A DNA stretch of 6,216 bases from Treponema sp. UBA6988 (lineage in GTDB: Bacteria > Spirochaetota > Spirochaetia > Treponematales > Treponemataceae): positions 1 to 6,216 of the forward strand of contig DJYC01000093.1 of NCBI GenBank assembly GCA_002448445.1. Reading direction: 5' to 3'. Every line of letters starts with the position of its first letter. Positions within the stretch are counted from its first letter, which is position 1. Below, piece after piece: positions 6,037 through 6,216 of the stretch. The translations under genes and the position numbers were made by a program. The notes below the pieces were generated by a model. That model saw only the letters and a list, made by a program, of their open reading frames with translations, ran no database searches and was not told where the DNA came from.

Positions 6037-6216
6037 CTACCCTCTGACTGCGCCCTTCAAGGCTGACTCTTCGCGAGATTTCTGTGCACTGATTTCTTGC
6101 TTTACGCCAAGTTCCAAAAGCTGGTTCACGTCTATGATAAGAGAAACCGAACCGTCACCAAGGATTGAGGCACCAGCAATGCCCGGCGATGTCGTAAACT
6201 GGTCGCGCAAAGGCTT
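6037..6216 (-). CDS. cheA: Chemotaxis histidine kinase CheA, C-terminal end (5' off window)
   Basis: The right edge opens in frame and ends at TAG (6039-6037), giving 59 residues. PGIAGASILGDGSVSLIIDV (11-30) is the conserved end of the CheA P5 regulatory domain, the CheW-like domain that binds CheW in the receptor array. About 29 residues follow, NQLLELGVKQEISAQKSREE and onward, a polar tail. The kinase, dimerisation and phosphotransfer domains lie outside the window. The gene is immediately upstream of the cheW hybrid, which starts four bases after its stop. CheA phosphorylates CheY encoded downstream in the same operon. Confidence 0.93.
   Translation of the reverse strand, partial: KPLRDQFTTSPGIAGASILGDGSVSLIIDVNQLLELGVKQEISAQKSREESALKGAVRG

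Noticed and set aside
5130..6047. Plus-strand open frame of 305 codons opposite the cheW hybrid
   Set aside because: It lies almost wholly antisense to a gene with clear CheW and CheR-like domains. Its translation has no domain-like pattern, and no promoter or ribosome site was evident.

Overview
The window looks like a chromosomal segment of a spirochaete, most likely a Treponema. The strongest evidence is the minus-strand run cheA - cheW - cheX - cheY. In it, the CheW is a long hybrid carrying a CheR-like C-terminal domain and the phosphatase is CheX, which is the arrangement known from Treponema and Borrelia. A membrane class III adenylate cyclase fits the same group. No single base pattern fixes the species.

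Layout, left to right. Positions 1-356 (minus) hold most of an unrecognised protein with a basic, Asn/Ser-rich N-terminus and a CxxC...HxxC putative zinc site; its 3' end is outside the window. A near-consensus promoter sits directly against its start codon. Positions 357-564 carry no gene but contain a compact GC-rich element (about 403-496) that can fold into several hairpins closed by a 6-bp outer stem. Positions 565-2139 (minus) encode an adenylate cyclase with a periplasmic sensor, HAMP, coiled coil and catalytic domain. Positions 2140-2293 are a divergent promoter region with two good sigma70-type promoters and a CRP-geometry palindrome between them. Positions 2294-3034 (plus) encode an exported protein of unknown function. 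Convergent to it, 3055-3315 (minus) is a small acidic ORF of unknown function.

Positions 3316-3584 are intergenic, with hairpins that include a credible terminator for the chemotaxis operon. From 3585 to the right edge, all on the minus strand, lies the 3' half of the operon: cheY (3585-4019), cheX (4033-4524), the cheW-cheR-like hybrid (4584-6032) and the last 59 codons of cheA (6037-6216). The operon promoter is outside the window.

How the genes work together: CheA phosphorylates CheY, whose phosphorylated form acts at the flagellar motor; CheX removes that phosphate; the CheW domain couples CheA to chemoreceptors. The CheR-like half of the hybrid has lost several residues typical of active CheR and is more likely structural or regulatory than a working methyltransferase. 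The cyclase makes cAMP in response to an unknown external signal. The palindrome beside its promoter raises the possibility of cAMP feedback, which is inference only. I see no insertion sequence, phage gene, CRISPR array, tRNA or rRNA. Apart from the hybrid CheW, the least explained parts are the GC-rich hairpin element and the three unrecognised proteins.
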